Assembly (NCBI RefSeq): GCF_027595985.1
Contig: NC_073306.1
Span: forward strand, 81,331,599-81,395,598
DNA: 64,000 nucleotides
From: Sorex araneus
Taxonomy: Eukaryota; Chordata; Mammalia; Eulipotyphla; Soricidae
Direction of reading: 5' to 3'
Below are positions 58,970 through 64,000 of the stretch, piece after piece; position 1 is the stretch's first letter, and each line of letters begins with the position of its first letter. Made by a program: the position numbers and the translations under genes. The notes under the pieces were generated by a model. The model saw only the letters and a list, made by a program, of their open reading frames with translations. It ran no database searches and had not been told where the DNA came from.

Positions 58970-59840
58970 GCCTCTCTGAAATTCTTTTGGTTTACCTTTA
59001 CTTTGGGGGTTCAATTCTTCAGGGTCTCAATCCAAACCATGATATGTCAAGACCTCATCCTTGGAAGATCTGGCAACAAGATTGTAATTCAAGTCTTATA
59101 TCTCTAAACAAAAGCAGCTACAAGGAAAGGTTCACCTCTCTCAAATATTATCCTTATTCCTAGATCTTGAGCAAATGTTTTTTTATTTTTTGGCTTGGTT
59201 TTTGTTTTTGTTTTGGGGCCATCCCCAGTGGTATTCAGGGCTCGCTCCTGGCTGTGTGCTCAGGAATCAAATATCGTCGGGTTTGGGCGTGAGAAATTTA
59301 CCAGGTCAGCTGCATGCAAGGCAAACGCCTGATCAGGAAGTTTTTTATTCTTTTGCTGTTAAGAGGCAGTGAGATAGATATGGGTAGGAGGGAGGAATGA
59401 GCTGTTAACCCATCCATGGCCCATCCTGTGCACCGTTCCACAAGTGGAAAATTCATTTTATTTTTAAACTTTCTAATTTTTTTAATTAAATTAAAAAAAT
59501 TTTAAATGTAGGGTATTGCTATTTATTCAATCACTGATTACACTAACTGAACTAGTCATGACTCCACATTATTCTTTATTTTTTAAATTTTTTATTGAAT
59601 ACCCATGAGATAGACCATTACAAAGCTGTTCATGATTGGGTTTCAGTCATACAATGATCCAACAGCCATCCTTCCACTAGTGTATATTTCCTACCACCAA
59701 TGTCCCTCATTTTCCCCCCACCATCCCACACCCCACCCTCAGCCTCCCTCTATGGCATGCACTTGTCTTCTTTTTCTCCTTTTCCTTTTGTGCATTATGA
59801 TTTGCAATACAGGTACTAAGGGGACATCTTGTGTTTGGCA
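58970..59840. repeat. Unique DNA, SINE, short repeat and L1 tail
   Basis: 58970-59170 is unique. A SINE lies at about 59205-59330 (-). About 59500-59580 holds a copy of the short unnamed repeat. About 59585-59830 is a minus-strand L1 3' UTR (CATACAATGATCCAACAGCC, CACCAATGTCCCTCATTTTC). Confidence 0.7.
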
Positions 59841-60965
59841 CTGAGTATTTTTGTCAGACGGTAAAGCTGGAGTAGCTTTTTAACTAGGTGGAAGCTTTGG
59901 CATGTGGATGTGACTGCTGAGGCTTCTGGAAGTGGGAGGTGGGGGGAGGGAGCTCATCCCAAACCCGAGAAAGCCTGGAGATTTCAGTCACAAAACCCAC
60001 ATATTTGAATTTTTGGCAGATTGTTATCTTGATGGGGTTTGTCCAGAGATGGTGGAATCAAGCATGGCAGGGATTTTGGATTGTGGAAGCAAGCGGCTGC
60101 CAGGGGCTCCAGGCTAACCCCCTTCCGCATCTACCCTGTTTGGTCTTGTGCCTGTCCGAGATTAACTATGGCTTTTTTTTTTTTTTTTGCTTTTTAGGTC
60201 ACACCTGGTGATGCACAGGGGTCACTCCTGGCTCTGCATTCAGAAATTACCACTGGAGGTGCTCAGGGGACCATATGGGATGCTGGGAATCGAACCCGGG
60301 TTGGCAGTGTGCAAGGCAAACGCCCAACCTGCTATGCTATTGCTCCAGCCCCATTAACTATGGCTTTTGATCTCTTCTGAGATTTATGGGTCTCTGAGGC
60401 AAGGCCAATAGAAGAGCTTACATGGTGGCACTAGAGTTGATTCATGAGGGTCACTACGGGTGCTTCCAGGAGTATAGGGAAGTGAGGGGAGGTAGCCCAC
60501 CCCAACTCTGAGAAAGCCTCAAGATTTCAGCCACAAATCCTGCATATCTGAATTTTCAAAAGGCTAATATCTTAGTGAGGTCCATCCTGAGGTGGCAGAG
60601 TGTGGCCAGGGGTTTGGCAGCAATTTTGAATTGTGGGAGCAAGCAGCTGCCAGGGGCTCTACTTGGGCGGGCACCAGGATAACCCACATCCCGCTGATTT
60701 GCCCTGGTTTGTTAGTCTTGCATCAGTCTAAGATTAACTGCAGCTTTTGATCTCTTTTGAGATTTATTTAAGTCTCTGAAGCAAGGCTGATAAATGAGCT
60801 CATATACCTAAGACAGAGGTAGTTTGGCCATTTAAGTTCTTGGAAAACTTGGTCCCGAGTTGTTGGGGTCCAGCCAGAGCACAGCAGCAATTTTGGAGTA
60901 TCAGGAAGCCTGAAGGCACCATAAAGTCCCACAGATACAGGTAGTCTTGCTGGGGACACTGTACC
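59841..60965 (-). mobile_element. Element Y, tandem-monomer 5' part (minus)
   Basis: Repeated landmarks show about two and a half monomers: GAGAAAGCCTGGAGATTTCAG near 59975 and its relative near 60511; GCTTTTGATCTCTTCTGAGA near 60363 and its relative near 60741 (spacing about 378 bp). Once the SINE at 60177-60352 is removed, the period is about 360-380 bp. Confidence 0.75.
60177..60352 (-). mobile_element. SOR-type SINE with 16-bp TSD
   Basis: Inserted in the element Y monomer; flanked by ATTAACTATGGCTTTT at 60161-60176 and 60353-60368. Confidence 0.94.
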
Positions 60966-62157
60966 CTCAGAGGACTTAATTTTAGATATCTCTCTGATGT
61001 TGGAGAAAGTGGGAGAAATAGTATAATATAGGAGTTAAGGCTCTTACCTTGCATGCAGCCTACCTGGGTTTGGTCCCCAGCACTGCATATCTGAGTGATC
61101 CCTGAGTGCAGAACCAGGAATAACAGGGTGTAGCCCAAAATGAAAACAGGAAGGGAGGGAGGGAGAAAAGAAATCTCACCAATGGGAGCAGCCAGGAAGA
61201 TAAGAACTACTTGAGCTGGTGCAATACAATGGGTAGGGTGTTTACCTTGCACATGGTTGGTCCAGGTTTGACCCCTGACATCCCACAGGGTTTCCCAATC
61301 ACTGCCAGGAGTAACCCTTAAGCACTTCTGGGTGTGGTCCCAAAACCAAACTAAACCAACAAACAAAAAAACTACCTGGGCTAAGAGACTTCCCTATCTT
61401 GAAAGCCCGGTGTACTCATGACTTCCTATTTGCCATTACAGTGTACAATAACTATTTGGCAGTGACTAGGGAGACAGAAATGCAGCGAGGGAGGAGCATG
61501 AGGAGAGGGAGGGGGCCAGGACCTAAGCCTCATAAAAATGCTTTGCCCTAAACCAGTGGGCTGCTCCCCACTCCTGCTCAGAGTATACTTTTGCTTTGCA
61601 AACTCTGCCACTTAATCTTGTCTGGCATCTCTTGGCTGCATTCCTTTCTCCTAGAAGACAGGAACTGAGGAATCAGGGCTGTGCCCGACTGCCGGTGACA
61701 TTGTTCTTGGAAGCATTACAAGATACTTCAAAATATTTTTGCTCCTTGTTTTCAGTTCTAATCACACAATACCTATCCAAACCTAGTATTATTAGTTTTG
61801 ATGTTTTAAGAACAGTCCCAAATGCAGAGACTCTATGATCTTGTTGTTTTGGTGTCTGAGTCACACAGTTGGTGCTGGGGGTGCAGGTGCTATTCCTTGC
61901 AGTGGCTCATGAACATGTGGTACAGGGATAGAGCCCCAACTTCCCATATACAAAGTTATCTCAAGGCCAGAGCAATAGTACAGTGGGTAGGGTGTTTGAA
62001 TGCATGCAATTGACCTGAGTTTGATCCCCAGCATCCCATATGGTTCCCTGAACACCATCAGGAGTGATTCCTGAGTGCAGAGCCTACAAAATAACCCCTG
62101 AGCATCACCAGGTGTGACCCAAAAAGCCAAAAAAAATTTTTTTTAAAAGCTATCTCA
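60966..62157. repeat. SINEs and unique DNA
   Basis: SINEs lie at about 61003-61140 (+), 61209-61370 (+) and 61962-62135 (+). 61375-61950 is mostly unique, with a possible decayed SINE near 61855-61940. Confidence 0.7.
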
Positions 62158-62171
62158 AGAAACTAAGGTCT

Positions 62172-62578
62172 CGGGGCTGGAGCGATAGCACAGCGGGTAG
62201 GGCATTTGCCTTGCACGCGGCTGACCCAGGTTCTAATCCCAGCATCCCATATGGTCCCCTGAGCACCGCCAGGGGTAATTCCTGAGTGAAGAGCCAAGAA
62301 TAACCCCTGTGCATCATCGGGTGTGACCCAAAAACAAACAAACAAACAAAAAAACCAAAAAAAAAAAAAGAAACTAAGGTCTCTGGGGCTAAAGTGATAG
62401 CAGTAGGTAGGGCTTTTGCCTTGCATGCGGCCGACCTGGGTTTGATTCCCAGCATCCCATTTGGTCCCCTGAGCACAGCCAGGGGTAATTCCTGAGTGCA
62501 GAGCCAAGAGTGACCCCTGAGCATTGCTGGGTGTGACCCAAAAAGCAAAAAAAAAAAAAAAAAAAAAACCAAAATAAA
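62172..62578 (+). mobile_element. Two SOR-type SINEs sharing one target, three TSD copies
   Basis: The flank AGAAACTAAGGTCT occurs at 62158-62171, 62369-62382 and 62579-62592. One SINE lies between each pair (about 62173-62368 and 62384-62578), both in plus orientation with long A-rich tails. The first tail is (CAAA)n-rich, the second pure A. Confidence 0.93.
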
Positions 62579-62592
62579 AGAAACTAAGGTCT

Positions 62593-63715
62593 TTCTAAAA
62601 AAAAAAAAAAGTCAGGAAAAATGATAAATTTTAAACTCAGAAATAAAAGTATTTCCAAGTAAGATAACCATTAAATGATGCTAAATTGTGTTCTGCTTCC
62701 ATTCTCACGAAATTAAAAAAAAACTGAAGAAAAGTACTGAGCTACTTCAACTGTCACCATATTTCTTGCATTCTAAAATTTATTGTAATAGATGCAAATT
62801 TGTTGTTGTTGTTGTTGTTTTGGGGGCTACATCCAGCTGTGGTCAGGGCTTGCTCCTGGTTCTGCATTCAAGGATCACTCCTGGCGGGGATCAAGGGACC
62901 ATATTAGGTGCCAGCAATTGAATCTGGGTTGGCTACATGTAAGGCAAGTAACTTCCCTGCTGTAGTAGGTCGCTGGTCCAATAGGAAATATATAAAAGCA
63001 TATTCATTTTGACATTTTCCTCCTAAGACAGTATTTCTAACATCACCAGATGTTATAAACAAGTCTCCCTATGAGGGCTATGGTAAAAATGAGTTTACTT
63101 TTCTTATTAGGTATATTAATTTTTCTGGAGACATATAATGCACATCAAGAAGTGCTGGAGAGATAGCACAGTGGGGAGGGCACTTCCCTTGTACACAGCC
63201 ACACCAAACTCAATCCTATGGTCCCCCAATCCCTGAGACCTGCAATCCCAGAACCAAGAGTAACACCAAAGGGTCACTCCCCGTAGTACTTGAGACAGTG
63301 GCTATGGGCTCCCATGAGCAAAGCTATGGGCTCTCAGATAGCCCCTGCGCCCTATCCCTGGCCTGGTTTCTATTTTCTTAGAACTCGATAAAGTTCCAGG
63401 TGTCCCCATCTCATGTTCCTATAACACCTGTTATTGTAATGTTTATCCTATCAGACTGTAATTACTCATTACTTCACTCTAGGTTCCTATGTTTGGGCAT
63501 CTCATTCTCTGTGACCTGCTCACTTCCGGTCCCACAGCCTGGGGAGGTCCATCTAATAACTGCAGGATTATTAGTAAGTTATATCATTGGGATTCTCACA
63601 ATCATTATTATCAAAAATGTAATTCTGGATGAAATGCTTTAATATTATTTATATCACGGCTACGCAACCTCTTTATTCTTATTTTTATTTTTTTTTATTT
63701 TAATTTTTTTTTTCC
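62593..63715. repeat. Unique DNA with old SINEs
   Basis: (TTG)n lies at about 62803-62818 beside an old SINE at about 62820-62980 (-); a decayed SINE lies at about 63155-63300 (+). 62593-62800 and 63305-63715 are unique. Confidence 0.65.
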
Positions 63716-63935
63716 CCACACGGCAGAGCCTGGAAAGCTACCAGTGACATATTTGATATGCCAAAAACAGTAACAGCAATGTGCTCTTCATGTTCCTGGA
63801 GCAAGCAGATGTCACTGGGCTACAGGGACAAATGAAGCACGCAACAGGGACAAATGAAGACATTACTGGCGCCTGCTCGAGCAAATCGATAAACAACAAG
63901 ATGACAGTGATACAGTGATACAGTGATTACACCAT
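63716..63935 (+). mobile_element. Second repeat family, partial copy
   Basis: Starts at CACACGGCAGAGCCTGGAAA, contains GATATGCCAAAAACAGTAAC and a small internal duplication of AGGGACAAATGAAG (about 63824 and 63847). Ends in ACAGTGATACAGTGATACAG. Confidence 0.8.
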
Positions 63936-64000
63936 GATATTAGGCGAAAACAAGGAGTTAAGCTGACTTATCCTCAAACGTTTAAAATACACATGCCATG

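Overview
The window is mammalian nuclear DNA, most likely from a red-toothed shrew (Sorex-type soricid). The evidence is the very high density of one tRNA-derived SINE: a head with a B-box-like GGTTCGATTCC, the phrases CCCATATGGTCCCCTGAGCA and GTGACCCAAAAAGC, and an A-tail. I recognise it as the shrew SOR-type SINE, from memory and not from a search. The gene order, RPL5 (+) followed tail-to-tail by DIPK1A/FAM69A (-), matches the mammalian EVI5-RPL5-DIPK1A interval (human 1p22).

Layout. Bases 1-15,000 are intergenic: old and young SINEs, simple repeats, and a short L1 tail with an inverted 5' end. A CpG island starts near 15,180 and holds the RPL5 promoter, with an NRF1-like site and a 5' TOP tract. 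All eight RPL5 exons are present (15,350-24,141) and their lengths sum to exactly 297 codons plus stop. SNORD21 lies in intron 5. A SNORA66-like H/ACA snoRNA lies in intron 7, and a second identical copy lies in intron 6. From 25,983 to 38,556 on the minus strand are the last three coding exons of DIPK1A. The rest, to 64,000, is DIPK1A intron; the exons for its N-terminal membrane anchor lie beyond the window.

The introns are full of retroposons: SOR-type SINEs, 3' fragments of a young L1 family (22.1, 52.1 and 52.8 kb), a second repeat family ending in an ACAGTG-rich tail, and two L1-mobilised composite elements that I call Y and Z. Z starts with two GC-rich tandem monomers and ends with an L1-like tail. 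Y carries monomers of about 370 bp in its best copy. Several insertions have clear target-site duplications (TSDs), and two are nested so that the empty site can be read directly.

Functionally the locus is a ribosome-biogenesis host gene: RPL5 supplies the 5S-rRNA-binding protein, and its introns supply guides for rRNA modification. DIPK1A is an unrelated ER-resident divergent kinase-like protein that shares only the convergent 3' side. The most unusual structure is a scrambled duplication in RPL5 introns 6 and 7 that doubles the H/ACA snoRNA and an L1 tail, with short microhomologies at its junctions. I saw no sign of bacterial, viral or CRISPR content.
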